Assembly: GCA_018260565.1 (NCBI GenBank)
Contig: JAGLAZ010000005.1
Coordinates: 1-64,000 of the forward strand
Length of the DNA: 64,000 nucleotides
Direction of reading: 5' to 3'
DNA from: Flavobacteriaceae bacterium
Lineage (GTDB): Bacteria; Bacteroidota; Bacteroidia; Flavobacteriales; Weeksellaceae
The position numbers were made by a program, and so were the translations under genes. Of this stretch, positions 17,887-28,076 are shown piece by piece (positions within the stretch are counted from its first letter, which is position 1; every line of letters begins with the position of its first letter). Under the pieces are notes generated by a model. That model saw only the letters and a list, made by a program, of their open reading frames with translations. It made no database searches and had not been told where the DNA came from.

Positions 17887-19568
17887 ACACTATATTTTCT
17901 TTTTTTCCAATACATTGAAAAAAGTCCAAATATAATAAAAAGGATAGTTGGAAAACCTATTAACCAAAAATAGATGGAACTCTTGCTTTCAGTAATTTTA
18001 TTTTGGTCTAATAATCGTGAAGCTAAAGATTTTTTCTTAAGGTCAGAGAATTGTTCTTGAGATAATAGCCAATCCACCGTATTTAATAAAAATTCTTCAT
18101 TTCCATACCGATCATCACTGCCTACTTCAGTACCCAGTGGTAGAGGTTTACCTTTATACACCTTGTTTCGGGCCAAATCTGCATCTGCGATGACTACCAT
18201 TTTATTTCGCGTAGAATTAGCTTTAAAGTCAGGAAAACTACTAGCTTCAGATCTACCAGCATACGCAGAAGTAAAGTTTCCTTCAAGACTTAGAGCAAGA
18301 ATTTTTGGCTCGCTTGGTTTTTCTCTCATCGCGATACTATCCACACTCGCTATTTCATTTAGGTCTATAAATGAAGGCAAGGTTTTTACTAAGGTTTTCT
18401 CACTACTTTGATATAATATTTTTGGCTGAATATTCTTTCTTTTTAAAACCTCAATAGAGCCAGAAAATTCAAATTTTACAGGGGAAAGATTTTTAGTAAT
18501 TGGATTTTCACCATCAGAAATACCTAAAGGAAAATAAGGCCAAGGTAATTTCATCATTTGTGGATTTCCACCTACTTCTCCAGCTACAATGTTAATTTTT
18601 GCATACTGGATAAGATCCTTTACAAGATTAGGCTGAATCCTAACACCATATGCAAAAAGTAGGTCCTCCATTCCATGCTCTTGGGGAAATGCTGTAATTT
18701 TAGGAGATCTTTTGAGTGAATCCATTTCCGCATTTACTGGATCTATCATATAAAGTGCCTTTCCTCCGTGCATTAAGAACTGATCCAAAATAATTTTTTC
18801 TGAATCCTGAACCTTCAGCCTTGGTTTAGCCATAATCAGTAGCGAGGCTTGTTGCATTTTAGGCCAATCCTCTAGACTAAGCGTGGTATTATTTCTAGGG
18901 ATGATAGGATATGGGCTATATTTCCCACTTAATGCCCTCATAAAGGTAGTAAACTCTTGGATTCCAAGTTCGTCATGATTTACAATTACTGCTATCGCAG
19001 GCTTTGATTTTTGCTGAACATCATAGAGTGCTGAAACTACTTTATACTCTAATGACTCCTGAGAAGCTGACATTTGATCTGCAGGAGTGGCAAAATTCCC
19101 ATTCTCCAAAACTGAGATAACTTGTCTTTTTTCTCCAGATTTAATTTCTATATAAGGATAGAATACGGTCTCTGAAACCTTACCATCTTCATATTCAGGA
19201 AATACTTGTGCAGACATTCCTTTCGAGGCCATCTGAGACTGAGAAAGTCCGGCCTTTATTGGATTTATTATTTGAAATTCGACTTTATTCTGAATTTGAG
19301 ATATTTGGGAAAGACTATACTTTATTTCATTTTGAAACCTATCCATCTCTGCGGGAAAGTTACCTGCTAAAAATAAAGTTACTTGGGTAGTTTTAGGAAT
19401 TTTAGCAACAAAGGATTTTGTTTTTGGTGAAAGACTATAACGCGAATCATCTGTACAATCTATTTTACCCCAATTAAAATGCAAACCTCCAAAACCGAGT
19501 GCAATTATTAATGGTATTAAGGGTAAAAATTTGGAAAGAGATGTATTACTAGGTTGGTTCTCTTTCAT
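17883..19568 (-). CDS. gldG: Gliding motility ABC transporter accessory protein GldG
   Basis: GldG works with GldF and the ATPase GldA in an ABC complex required for gliding in Flavobacterium. The protein has an N-terminal membrane helix (about residues 12-32), a large periplasmic domain of the ABC-type uncharacterised transport (DUF4350/Gld) fold, and a C-terminal helix followed by KKRKYSV. The start at 19568 overlaps the gldF stop by one base (TAATG) and gives the usual short N-terminus; a 28-residue upstream extension inside gldF is rejected. gldA is not in this window. Confidence 0.92.
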   Translation of the reverse strand: MKENQPSNTSLSKFLPLIPLIIALGFGGLHFNWGKIDCTDDSRYSLSPKTKSFVAKIPKTTQVTLFLAGNFPAEMDRFQNEIKYSLSQISQIQNKVEFQIINPIKAGLSQSQMASKGMSAQVFPEYEDGKVSETVFYPYIEIKSGEKRQVISVLENGNFATPADQMSASQESLEYKVVSALYDVQQKSKPAIAVIVNHDELGIQEFTTFMRALSGKYSPYPIIPRNNTTLSLEDWPKMQQASLLIMAKPRLKVQDSEKIILDQFLMHGGKALYMIDPVNAEMDSLKRSPKITAFPQEHGMEDLLFAYGVRIQPNLVKDLIQYAKINIVAGEVGGNPQMMKLPWPYFPLGISDGENPITKNLSPVKFEFSGSIEVLKRKNIQPKILYQSSEKTLVKTLPSFIDLNEIASVDSIAMREKPSEPKILALSLEGNFTSAYAGRSEASSFPDFKANSTRNKMVVIADADLARNKVYKGKPLPLGTEVGSDDRYGNEEFLLNTVDWLLSQEQFSDLKKKSLASRLLDQNKITESKSSIYFWLIGFPTILFIIFGLFSMYWKKRKYSV

Positions 19569-20305
19569 TATCCAAGTTGTTTTTGTGATTGAAGGGAGGA
19601 TTTTGCTAAATAGAGAAATCCATATGTGAGTAATGCAAAATATAAAATGCACGGTATATCAAATATTCCTTTAGCAAAATTTTGATAATTAGAAAATAAG
19701 CTGATATTACGGAGAAACACACCAATTCCCGACTGAAAATAGGATGATGCAATGTAATACAGTCCAAAATATAAGAGGAAACATAGTCCTATAGCTACTA
19801 TTATAGACACAATGCTATTAGGGCTTATAGCAGAAGCCCAAATACCGATCGCTGAGAACACTCCCATTATACCTATACTACCTATAATATTTGCTAAAAT
19901 TACTCCCCCATCTATATTTCCGTAAGGGATCGCGAGAGTATATAACATTCCAAAATAAAGAAAAACTGGAAGTAAAAACAAACAGGAGACAATCCATATG
20001 GCAAAGAATTTACCCGCTACTATCTGTAAACTGCTTATAGGCTGTGCAAAAAGCCAATGTAATGTGCCCGTAGTTTTTTCTTCTGAAACACTCCGCATAG
20101 CCAAAGCAGGTATTAAGACTGAAAGAATCCAGGGAAATAGATTAAAAAACGATTGTAAATCTGCAATTCCTGCCTGAAGAATATTAAATCCTGATTTAAT
20201 TATAAGGAGCCCGATACCACATAATAGTACAAATGCTGCTGCCAAAAACCAAGCAAATCCTCCGGAGAATAATTGCTTAATCTCCTTAATAAATATCGCT
20301 TTCAT
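19568..20305 (-). CDS. gldF: Gliding motility ABC permease GldF
   Basis: The 245-residue protein has six hydrophobic segments of an ABC-2-type permease. It shows the family signature in the second loop (PALAMRSVSEEKTTGTLHWL) and a start inside the membrane-proximal KEIKQLFSG segment. It overlaps hemJ by 4 bp upstream and gldG by one base downstream, so translation is coupled. It forms the membrane channel of the GldAFG complex, whose substrate is unknown. Confidence 0.93.
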   Translation of the reverse strand: MKAIFIKEIKQLFSGGFAWFLAAAFVLLCGIGLLIIKSGFNILQAGIADLQSFFNLFPWILSVLIPALAMRSVSEEKTTGTLHWLFAQPISSLQIVAGKFFAIWIVSCLFLLPVFLYFGMLYTLAIPYGNIDGGVILANIIGSIGIMGVFSAIGIWASAISPNSIVSIIVAIGLCFLLYFGLYYIASSYFQSGIGVFLRNISLFSNYQNFAKGIFDIPCILYFALLTYGFLYLAKSSLQSQKQLG

Positions 20306-20865
20306 GTTTTTTTCTTTTTAGAATTTACTAATTTAACGATCATGAAAACTAAAAGAAATATCCCTAATAAACCTGAAACGATTTCTTTCCAATTATCTAT
20401 AAAATTTGATTTTAAAATAACGACAAATACAATGGAAAAAAGTAATAGTGTAGCTACTTCATTCAATTGACGCAAGCAATAACTGTTTTTTTTCAGATGA
20501 TTGTCAGTGCTTGCACTAATCTTTTTTACGGTATTATAACACCAGAAATGATAAGCAAAAAGTCCAAGTAATAAGGTCAGTTTTATATGAAACCAATTTT
20601 GCCGAAGCAAGTCTGGTTGCATTAAAATCATTGTAATTCCAAATACAAGCATAAGAATGAAAGCAGGAACTGTAATAATGTTCCACAACTTTTTTATCAT
20701 GATCTTATACTGGTTTTGCAATATTTTTTTGGCCAACTCACTTTCTACAAACTCTGGTTGTGCTGTTTCGCGGAAGTATACAAATAAGCGAACTAAATAA
20801 AATATTCCGGCAAAATAACTTACCATGAATATTATATGCAACGCTTTAATTATTAGATATACCAA
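20302..20865 (-). CDS. hemJ: HemJ-type protoporphyrinogen IX oxidase
   Basis: This integral membrane protein of the HemJ/UPF0093 family oxidises protoporphyrinogen IX to protoporphyrin IX in haem synthesis. His10 in IKALHIIFMVSYFAG is the conserved N-terminal histidine. The other signature is the CLRQLNEVATLLLF segment with Arg-Gln-Leu-Asn-Glu. Four or five hydrophobic helices are visible, and the tail is Lys-rich. Its stop overlaps the gldF start by 4 bp, and kbl lies 2 bp upstream. Confidence 0.9.
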   Translation of the reverse strand: MVYLIIKALHIIFMVSYFAGIFYLVRLFVYFRETAQPEFVESELAKKILQNQYKIMIKKLWNIITVPAFILMLVFGITMILMQPDLLRQNWFHIKLTLLLGLFAYHFWCYNTVKKISASTDNHLKKNSYCLRQLNEVATLLLFSIVFVVILKSNFIDNWKEIVSGLLGIFLLVFMIVKLVNSKKKKT

Positions 20866-20867
20866 GT

Positions 20868-22070
20868 CTATTTTTTACTAATCACACCAAGCTCTGAACC
20901 CACCTTGATAAAGGCTGCAATGGCTACATCCAAATCTTCTCTTGTATGAGCTGCTGATAATTGCACACGGATGCGGGCCTTGGATTTTGGTACTACGGGA
21001 AAGAAGAAACCGATAACATAAATACCTTCCTCCATTAACAATTCTGACATCTTCTGTGCCAATGGCGCTTCATATAACATAACGGGAACAATAGCCGCAT
21101 TACCATCTGGAATATCGAAGCCAGCATCCAGCATTTTCTCCCGAAAATATGCAGCATTATCCATAACCTTTTGGGCACCAGAAGAGTCATTGCTTATCAT
21201 ATCAAGAACCTGTAAAGACGCACCTACAATAGCAGGCGGTAAAGAATTACTAAATAGATACGGCCGAGATTTTTGGCGTAACATATTTATTATCTCCTTT
21301 TTACCAGTAGTATATCCGCCAAGTCCACCACCCAGCGCTTTACCTAAAGTTCCGGTGAGTATATCTATTCTGCCTTGTACACCGCACAATTCTGGTGTTC
21401 CTCTTCCTGTGGCTCCTAAAAATCCTGTTGCATGGCAATCATCTACCATTACCATAGCTTCATAGGATTCCGCTAAATCACAAATTCCAGAGAGATTTGC
21501 CACAATTCCATCCATCGAAAATACGCCATCTGTAACGATAATGATATTCCTTTTACCAGAATTCCGAGCCTCTTTTAGTTGAACTTCAAGATCTGCCATA
21601 TCATTATTTTTATAACGATACCGTGCCGCCTTACAAAGCCTTACACCATCAATAATACTTGCATGATTCAGTTCATCTGATATTATGGCATCCTCTTCAC
21701 CAAATAATGGCTCAAATATTCCACCATTGGCATCAAAACAAGCTGCATATAAGATAGTATCTTCTGTTCCTAAAAAATCAGCAATGGATTTTTCTAACTT
21801 CTTGTGAATATCCTGAGTTCCACATATAAATCTCACAGAACCCATACCGTACCCATGAGTTGACATAGCATCAGATGCAGCTTCTATAACTTTAGGATGG
21901 TCTGCTAATCCTAGATAATTATTAGCACAAAAATTCAATAACTCCTTCCCATTCGCTATAATCTTGGAAGATTGTGGCGAACTAATAATTCTTTCTACTT
22001 TATATAAGCCCTCATCCTCAAGGGTTTTAAGATTATTTTGTAATGTAGTAATAAATGACTGTGAGATCAT
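20868..22070 (-). CDS. kbl: Glycine C-acetyltransferase (2-amino-3-ketobutyrate CoA ligase)
   Basis: A PLP enzyme of the alpha-oxoamine synthase family that splits 2-amino-3-ketobutyrate with CoA into glycine and acetyl-CoA in threonine breakdown. Visible motifs are FCANNYLGLADHP, the DELNHASIIDG segment, VDDCHATGFLG and the PLP lysine in GTLGKALGGGLGGY (about residue 245). The length (400) is typical of Kbl. The partner threonine dehydrogenase is not in the window. Related enzymes (serine palmitoyltransferase, BioF) are less likely given the motif match and length. Confidence 0.9.
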   Translation of the reverse strand: MISQSFITTLQNNLKTLEDEGLYKVERIISSPQSSKIIANGKELLNFCANNYLGLADHPKVIEAASDAMSTHGYGMGSVRFICGTQDIHKKLEKSIADFLGTEDTILYAACFDANGGIFEPLFGEEDAIISDELNHASIIDGVRLCKAARYRYKNNDMADLEVQLKEARNSGKRNIIIVTDGVFSMDGIVANLSGICDLAESYEAMVMVDDCHATGFLGATGRGTPELCGVQGRIDILTGTLGKALGGGLGGYTTGKKEIINMLRQKSRPYLFSNSLPPAIVGASLQVLDMISNDSSGAQKVMDNAAYFREKMLDAGFDIPDGNAAIVPVMLYEAPLAQKMSELLMEEGIYVIGFFFPVVPKSKARIRVQLSAAHTREDLDVAIAAFIKVGSELGVISKK

Positions 22071-22076
22071 AAAATG

Positions 22077-24011
22077 TTATTTTTTAATAAAGGGATATGA
22101 AGTAGAATCTATGTAAAGAATATACTTTCCAATTGCAAGATTTTTAACCTCAATTCTATTATTTATATTAAGGATATCCTCACGGATAAGTCTTCCAGAA
22201 GCATCAAAAATTTGAAAATTACCTTTCTTCGGCATGCCTTTTATTTCAATAAATTCAGTTGCAGGATTAGGATATATTTGAATTTCAGTATTTGCATCTA
22301 TGTCTTTTACACTTAAACCAGCCTCATATAAAACTTGGGCGTTTTTTGTGAGTATCTGCCTTTCATAATTAAATTCTACAGAAGCTACCGGAAAGCCTAA
22401 ATCTTCAAAATAATATTGATTATTTACTGTATTCCAAAGTTTATAATATTTTATTTGACCACCAGTCCCTGTAATTTTTATAGGTAAAGGCATTTGAAAA
22501 TAGGCTACAGAAGGATGACTTTGAGTCTGTGTAACCAAAAGGGCGATTTTGGAATTAGTTGCGTTAGGTTTATATTTAATAGTATATACAGGATACCCCT
22601 CACCATAAAACCATTGATTCAAGAAATTAGTAAAATCAAAACCGGAAGTGCTTAAAAAAGAATTTTTTAGATCTGTAGTAGAGGCAAATCCGTATGCATA
22701 CTGGGGAGTGGAATGGTAGGCTTTTAAGGAATTGTAAAACTGTGTTTCACCTAATATCCATTTCATCATGCGTACAAGGTAACCACCTTTAGCATAAGTT
22801 AACCTTCCAGAAAATATTCTATTAATATCAGACAACTGTGAATCTGGAACATATACACTACCACTTGTAGCACTTGTTACATTATTGATTTGATTATCTA
22901 AATAACTCATAAACTGTGCCTGTGTAAGCAATAATTTTTCCTGTACCACATGCTCACCAAACACGGCAAATCCTTCATTTAACCAGATATCATTCCATGT
23001 CCTACAGGTCACCTTATCACCAAACCACTGGTGAGCCATTTCATGGGCAACAACGTTTTTATTCCAGCCACTCATAGAAGACATTGTCTGATGCTCCATA
23101 CACACACCTTGATAATTATATTCCATGTGCCCGTATTTCTCGTTTCTAAAAGGATAAGGACCAAAAAATTCCTCAAAAGTTGCCATTGCATTTTTCGCCC
23201 ATTGCAAATTAGAATTGATGGTAGCACTGCCTGCTGTAGACGGATATAGATAATTTACATAAGGAAAGGGAGGGTTACCCATCACATCATTGGACACGGT
23301 AAAAGTGCCTAAGGAAAATGCTATAAGGTAAGTAGCTATAGGATATGAACTTTTCCAAAAAGTAGTTTTCTGCCCGTTCCCTAAATCAATTTCCGACTGA
23401 AGGACTCCATTACCTGCAACTCGATAAGAACTTGGTGCAGTAATAAGCATATCGACACGCTCCACTTTATCAGTAAGACTTTGTTTCGTAGGGAACCAAT
23501 CTTGTGCACCATAAGGCTCACTTAATGTACTGATAGAAGGACCTGCACTGGGAAAACTTTGATAAAAAGCATCATTAGCGTTTGATGGAACACCTTGATA
23601 TTTTATTTCTAAAGAATCTTTTATATTAGGAACTAGACTAGATGGAAGATTTATCTGAATTTCATGGGTGGCCAATTGTAAAAAATTTACCGGGCTCCCG
23701 TGATAGTTTACTTCTGTAACGCCCAATTCATTCGTTAAATCAAAATAAATAGTATTTAAGGTTGAAAGGGGCTTAAAGTGAGCCGTCATTTTTCCTGTAA
23801 CATAATTTTGATCTGGGCTTAGATTCAGCTCAATTCGCTGATATACTAAATCATAATTAATGGTATTAGGATTTATTTCAGAAATTGCAACCCTCTGTTC
23901 AGAGGCTTTAGCTTCTCTATTTACTAAAAATTCGGAGTCTACATCATTATAATTTTGGGAATAACCAAATATTATTGAAAAGACTAATAAGAAAGTAGAA
24001 AATTTTACCAT
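22077..24011 (-). CDS. Secreted M1 family metallopeptidase with type IX sorting tail
   Basis: A gluzincin aminopeptidase. After a signal peptide (starting at the ATG at 24011, ending FGYSQ) come the beta-saddle domain and the catalytic domain with HEMAHQWFGDK and the second-shell Glu in WLNEGFAVFGEH, the HExxH-18-E zinc site. The last 75 residues form a type IX secretion (Por) sorting domain, beginning IQIYPNPATEFIEI and ending in a short basic tail. It should be exported and attached to or released from the surface. A start seven codons upstream is rejected because it precedes the signal peptide. Confidence 0.93.
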   Translation of the reverse strand: MVKFSTFLLVFSIIFGYSQNYNDVDSEFLVNREAKASEQRVAISEINPNTINYDLVYQRIELNLSPDQNYVTGKMTAHFKPLSTLNTIYFDLTNELGVTEVNYHGSPVNFLQLATHEIQINLPSSLVPNIKDSLEIKYQGVPSNANDAFYQSFPSAGPSISTLSEPYGAQDWFPTKQSLTDKVERVDMLITAPSSYRVAGNGVLQSEIDLGNGQKTTFWKSSYPIATYLIAFSLGTFTVSNDVMGNPPFPYVNYLYPSTAGSATINSNLQWAKNAMATFEEFFGPYPFRNEKYGHMEYNYQGVCMEHQTMSSMSGWNKNVVAHEMAHQWFGDKVTCRTWNDIWLNEGFAVFGEHVVQEKLLLTQAQFMSYLDNQINNVTSATSGSVYVPDSQLSDINRIFSGRLTYAKGGYLVRMMKWILGETQFYNSLKAYHSTPQYAYGFASTTDLKNSFLSTSGFDFTNFLNQWFYGEGYPVYTIKYKPNATNSKIALLVTQTQSHPSVAYFQMPLPIKITGTGGQIKYYKLWNTVNNQYYFEDLGFPVASVEFNYERQILTKNAQVLYEAGLSVKDIDANTEIQIYPNPATEFIEIKGMPKKGNFQIFDASGRLIREDILNINNRIEVKNLAIGKYILYIDSTSYPFIKK

Positions 24012-24043
24012 TAAATTATTATATAATGGCAAATATAAAGAAA

Positions 24044-25525
24044 TTAAAGCTCTAAAGCAGGTTCTAATAGTTGCTCAATTTTAGTTTTAGCTTGGTCCAC
24101 ACTTCCTTTATAATTATTAAATAAAACTGAAAAGGTATACATCTTTCCAGAGTAGGTTTTAATATATCCGGCAAGAGTTTTAACACCATTTAATGTCCCT
24201 GTTTTGGCAAAGATTCTTCCTTTCGCTGGGCTGCTTTTAAACATATTTTTTAAAGTGCCACTTTCTCCAGCTGTGGGTAATGTTTCAAAGAAATCCTTAT
24301 AATATTTTTCTTTCATAAGCTTTCCTAAATATTTAGCTTGAGAGAGAGGTGTTATTTTATGGCTTCTGCTAAGCCCACTTCCATCAACATAAACAAGACT
24401 GGTAGTATCAAAACCGTTATTTTTAAGATGTTCCATTACAGCAAGTCTACCTTTCTCTAGATTATAAGAGCCTTTAATAAAATACCCATTTACTTTAAGA
24501 ATGGCTTCAGCGAAGGCATTATCAGAGCGGAGATTGGTATAGGTCATTATTTCATGCAGGGAGGGTGATGAATATTTAAATAGCGAAGTTCTGGCAATTC
24601 CTGTATTTTCTACAAGTCTAGTCTCCACAGAATTGGGTACAGCAATTCCTTTTTTGCTAAGTTCAGTTCGTACAAGTTTAGCTAAATATTCAGGTGCACC
24701 AGGCATGGTTGCAGTCAGGTTGCCACCAGGAAATTCTTCTGTATAAACCATTTTATCTGTATGAGGTGAAACATAGTAATACCGCTTCACTCCTGGAGAA
24801 AATTTTAAAAATTTCGTTAGTAATTTCTCCTTAGATGGGATCGTATTACTCGTATTTCCTGATGGCAAGAAATAATTTTTATATTCCATCCAAACAGTCT
24901 CTTTCGGAAGCTCCGCAATAGGATAATCTTTAAAGACAGCTGTCTGTACTACAATTTTACCGTTAATCTTTTTGATTCCAGCTGTTGCAACTGCATTTGC
25001 AAACTGACCTGCCAGAGCAGCATATCCAGATGCACCTGCTTTTCCCGTTCCGAGACTAGGGTCTCCACTACCAATGATGTACAACTCCCCATTTAAAGTA
25101 CCATCTGCAGCAATTTCTCCCGAATAATCCATCTGAGTTACCCATTTATAACCAGCTCCTAATTCTTGTAGGGCTGTTTCAGTGGTGAGTATTTTGGTAG
25201 TAGATGCGGGAACAAGAGGAGAATTTTCGTTATAATTCACTACAATTTTATTTTTTTGTGGATCATAAACTACAAAGCCCCAATTAGCACTTTTTAAAAC
25301 AGGATCTGAAGCAGATTTTGTAATTCGCTCCATCATCACATCATAAGGACTGAGTGGTTTAGGAGGTAGCACCGGAGGAACATCTTTCGGCTTTTCCGCG
25401 CTTGTTTCTACGCCTTTACCTGGTAGTTGCAATGACATACCTTGGGAATAACCAAAATTTATGAAGCTTAAACTACTAATTAACAATGACTTATATATAT
25501 AGGGCGCTAAAATTCTGAATGACAT
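24044..25525 (-). CDS. dacB: D-alanyl-D-alanine carboxypeptidase/endopeptidase (PBP4, class C)
   Basis: This periplasmic penicillin-binding protein trims or opens peptidoglycan cross-bridges. A signal peptide ends near residue 28. The active-site motifs are SxxK in PASTTKI, SDN in the TNLRSDNAFAEA segment, and KTG in FAKTGTLNGV. The large insertion between SxxK and SDN is typical of PBP4-type enzymes. A Pro-rich linker (VPPVLPPKP) follows the signal peptide. It is transcribed with the peptidase gene downstream. Confidence 0.93.
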   Translation of the reverse strand: MSFRILAPYIYKSLLISSLSFINFGYSQGMSLQLPGKGVETSAEKPKDVPPVLPPKPLSPYDVMMERITKSASDPVLKSANWGFVVYDPQKNKIVVNYNENSPLVPASTTKILTTETALQELGAGYKWVTQMDYSGEIAADGTLNGELYIIGSGDPSLGTGKAGASGYAALAGQFANAVATAGIKKINGKIVVQTAVFKDYPIAELPKETVWMEYKNYFLPSGNTSNTIPSKEKLLTKFLKFSPGVKRYYYVSPHTDKMVYTEEFPGGNLTATMPGAPEYLAKLVRTELSKKGIAVPNSVETRLVENTGIARTSLFKYSSPSLHEIMTYTNLRSDNAFAEAILKVNGYFIKGSYNLEKGRLAVMEHLKNNGFDTTSLVYVDGSGLSRSHKITPLSQAKYLGKLMKEKYYKDFFETLPTAGESGTLKNMFKSSPAKGRIFAKTGTLNGVKTLAGYIKTYSGKMYTFSVLFNNYKGSVDQAKTKIEQLLEPALEL

Positions 25526-25603
25526 AAGCCAAATTTAGAACTTTCTATTTTTTCCAAAGCCGTAAATGGCCCAAATATTATCCTAAAAGCTGTTAAAAAG
25601 CTG

Positions 25604-28072
25604 TTAAATATTGACAAATATTTGTAAACTTATACTTTTATAGCTAGTTACTTCTTGTAAAACTTTCTGCGCCGCAAGTATGCAGGCTCGCACTTTTTTA
25701 TGACTCTTTCCTTGAGGTATCTTAATTAATATCTGTTCCATGTACTGAAGATTGATTCTGGAAACTGCCGCCGGTGCAGGTCCTAAAACCCATTCAGCAG
25801 GAAGGCCTTCATCCAATATCATTGTATTGGCAAAAAACTGAGCAGCACGCTGTATTTTATCTTGCTTCCGGTGTTTAAAAATAATTTTTATTATAGAAGT
25901 GTAGGGTGGATATTCATATTTTTTTCTATCCTCCAGAAGATACTCAAACCATTCTTCATAGGGTTTATGGAGAGCTTGATAGAGATACTTTTCTGGTGAA
26001 TAAGTTTGAATTATAAGTTTTGCTGAATGAGTACCAAATGCAGAACCCCTCCCCAACCTTCCGGCGAACTGGGTAATTAATTGATAAGCTTTTTCTTCCG
26101 CACGAAAATCTTGGAAATGCACGAGACTGTCAGCACGAGGAATGATTCCCAATGCTATGTCCGGGAAATCCAATCCTTTAGTTATCATTTGCGTACCTAA
26201 AATAATTTTTACCTCCTTATTTTTAATCTTGTCATAGGCATCTTCATAGGCATTCTTCCTTTTTAAGCTATCTGCATCCATACGCAAGATGGTTTCGCTT
26301 GGAAAAATAGATTGAAGCTCTTCATAAACTTGCTCTATGCCAATACCTCTGGTACTTAAACTTTCTGATGTACACTTTGGGCAGCGTATGGGTTTGCTGG
26401 CTTTTTGACCGCAATAATGGCATTTCAATTCGTTTGTTGTTTTGTGATAGGTCATCACCACATCACAATTGCTACAAAATGCAACATAACCACAAGCTAA
26501 ACATTCAACAAGTGATGCATATCCTCTTCTATTATGAAGTAGCATTATTTGATTTCCCTCACCAAGCACTTTTTCCATTTCTAATTTAGTGCTATCTATT
26601 ATTAGAGTTTCAGACAATAGATTTTTTTGATTAATCTGATTTTTTAAGTCAACAGTTTCTATTATCAATGGCTGATGCTTAATAAAGCTTTCATTAAGTA
26701 AAATTAAGTTATCTTTCTTATTTACAGCACTATAAAAGTCTTCAACTCTAGTAGTAGCTGAACCCAATAAAGTTGGAACATTACTAAGTTTAGAAATCAT
26801 TTTTGCTGTTTGTATTCCATCGAAGGCTAAAGTGCTAGCTTCAGATTTATACTGGGTGTCATGAGATTCATCTATAATAATAATATCAATTTTCTTGAAG
26901 GGAAGAAATAAAGAATTTCTAGTACCTATGAGAAGCCGTATTTTATTTGCTATTAATTTTCGCCAGATTTCAACTCGTTCAAAATCTGTAAGCCTATTGT
27001 GAAAAAAGGCTACCGATCCTGGAAAAAGGACTTCCAGGCGCTGCACCAATTGTTTATTTAATGAGATTTCTGGAACTAATAAAATACCAGTTCCCTCATC
27101 CGTAATTTTTTGGGTCAATTGTTCCAGATAGATATGAGTTTTACCCGCTCCTGGCACTGCCTGTAGAATTTGTATTCTCTCATTTTCCCAATTGGTCAGA
27201 ATATCTTCCACGCATTTCATTTGCTCTAGAGAAAGTTCGGGTATATCCTGCTTTTCTCCGGTGTAAGATGAAAGTCTATCCTTTTCTAATGAGAACTCTT
27301 CAATTATATTTTTTTCTACCAATGATCGTAATTGAGCATTACTGGATCCTGTTATTCCAAGAATTTCAGCCTTTTTATAAAATTCGTTGGGTGTCTCTAC
27401 CTGTTTTTCATAAATCTTTAAAAATATTTCTTTTTGTTTCTTGGCTTTGTTTAAAATTTGGATAGCTCTCTGTGCCTGTTCTGTCTGGGTAAATACATCA
27501 CTAAGCCTTACATATTTTACCTCTTTAATACTGTATTTTTCGGCAATTTTTTCCTCAATTTTAATGAGTTTATAGCCTATTAATTGATCTATAGAAGGAA
27601 TTATCCATTTTCTGGGTAAAAATTTCTCAATATCTACAAGATTTAAACTTTGGCGTACTTGCAGTGCTGATAGAAGAAGTTTTTCTTGTTCCGTTAAATC
27701 TATATTCTCAGGAACAGCATCACTCAAAAAAGAAATATAGGTTTCACTTTGTAATTTAAGAGAGCCTGGCACCGTTTGCCGATAAAGATCTCCAAGAGGT
27801 ATTATAAAATATTGTGAAACTACCGACCAAATCTGTAATAAATTTTCAGGTATTATTGGAGTTACATCTAAAACAGATATAATTTCTTTAGGTTTATAGT
27901 TTTCAGGAGTCCTACTGTGCAGACTGAAAACTATTCCAGTATAGATTTTTTTTCCTCCAAATGGTACCAAAACACGGGACCCAATCCTGCACTGTTCCCT
28001 ATATTCCAAGGGTATATAGTAAGAAAAAGTCCCCTGCAAAGGCAGAGGAAGTATAATTTCTGCGTACTCCAA
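25604..28072 (-). CDS. priA: Primosomal replication helicase PriA
   Basis: PriA reloads the replisome at collapsed forks. The 822-residue protein shows the 3'-DNA-end-binding N-terminal domain (1-105), Walker A AVPGAGKTHIY (about 306-316), a DESH Walker B box (IIIDESHD) and two zinc-binding clusters (CLACGYVAFCSNC and CHYCG...CPKC). The helicase motif QFAGRLGRG follows. It starts 4 bp after the proline dehydrogenase gene stop, so they share a transcript. Confidence 0.96.
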   Translation of the reverse strand: MEYAEIILPLPLQGTFSYYIPLEYREQCRIGSRVLVPFGGKKIYTGIVFSLHSRTPENYKPKEIISVLDVTPIIPENLLQIWSVVSQYFIIPLGDLYRQTVPGSLKLQSETYISFLSDAVPENIDLTEQEKLLLSALQVRQSLNLVDIEKFLPRKWIIPSIDQLIGYKLIKIEEKIAEKYSIKEVKYVRLSDVFTQTEQAQRAIQILNKAKKQKEIFLKIYEKQVETPNEFYKKAEILGITGSSNAQLRSLVEKNIIEEFSLEKDRLSSYTGEKQDIPELSLEQMKCVEDILTNWENERIQILQAVPGAGKTHIYLEQLTQKITDEGTGILLVPEISLNKQLVQRLEVLFPGSVAFFHNRLTDFERVEIWRKLIANKIRLLIGTRNSLFLPFKKIDIIIIDESHDTQYKSEASTLAFDGIQTAKMISKLSNVPTLLGSATTRVEDFYSAVNKKDNLILLNESFIKHQPLIIETVDLKNQINQKNLLSETLIIDSTKLEMEKVLGEGNQIMLLHNRRGYASLVECLACGYVAFCSNCDVVMTYHKTTNELKCHYCGQKASKPIRCPKCTSESLSTRGIGIEQVYEELQSIFPSETILRMDADSLKRKNAYEDAYDKIKNKEVKIILGTQMITKGLDFPDIALGIIPRADSLVHFQDFRAEEKAYQLITQFAGRLGRGSAFGTHSAKLIIQTYSPEKYLYQALHKPYEEWFEYLLEDRKKYEYPPYTSIIKIIFKHRKQDKIQRAAQFFANTMILDEGLPAEWVLGPAPAAVSRINLQYMEQILIKIPQGKSHKKVRACILAAQKVLQEVTSYKSISLQIFVNI

Positions 28073-28076
28073 AGGA

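Noticed and set aside
19569-19652. Upstream extension of gldG
   Set aside because: It lies inside gldF in another frame; the TAATG overlap start matches the usual short GldG N-terminus.
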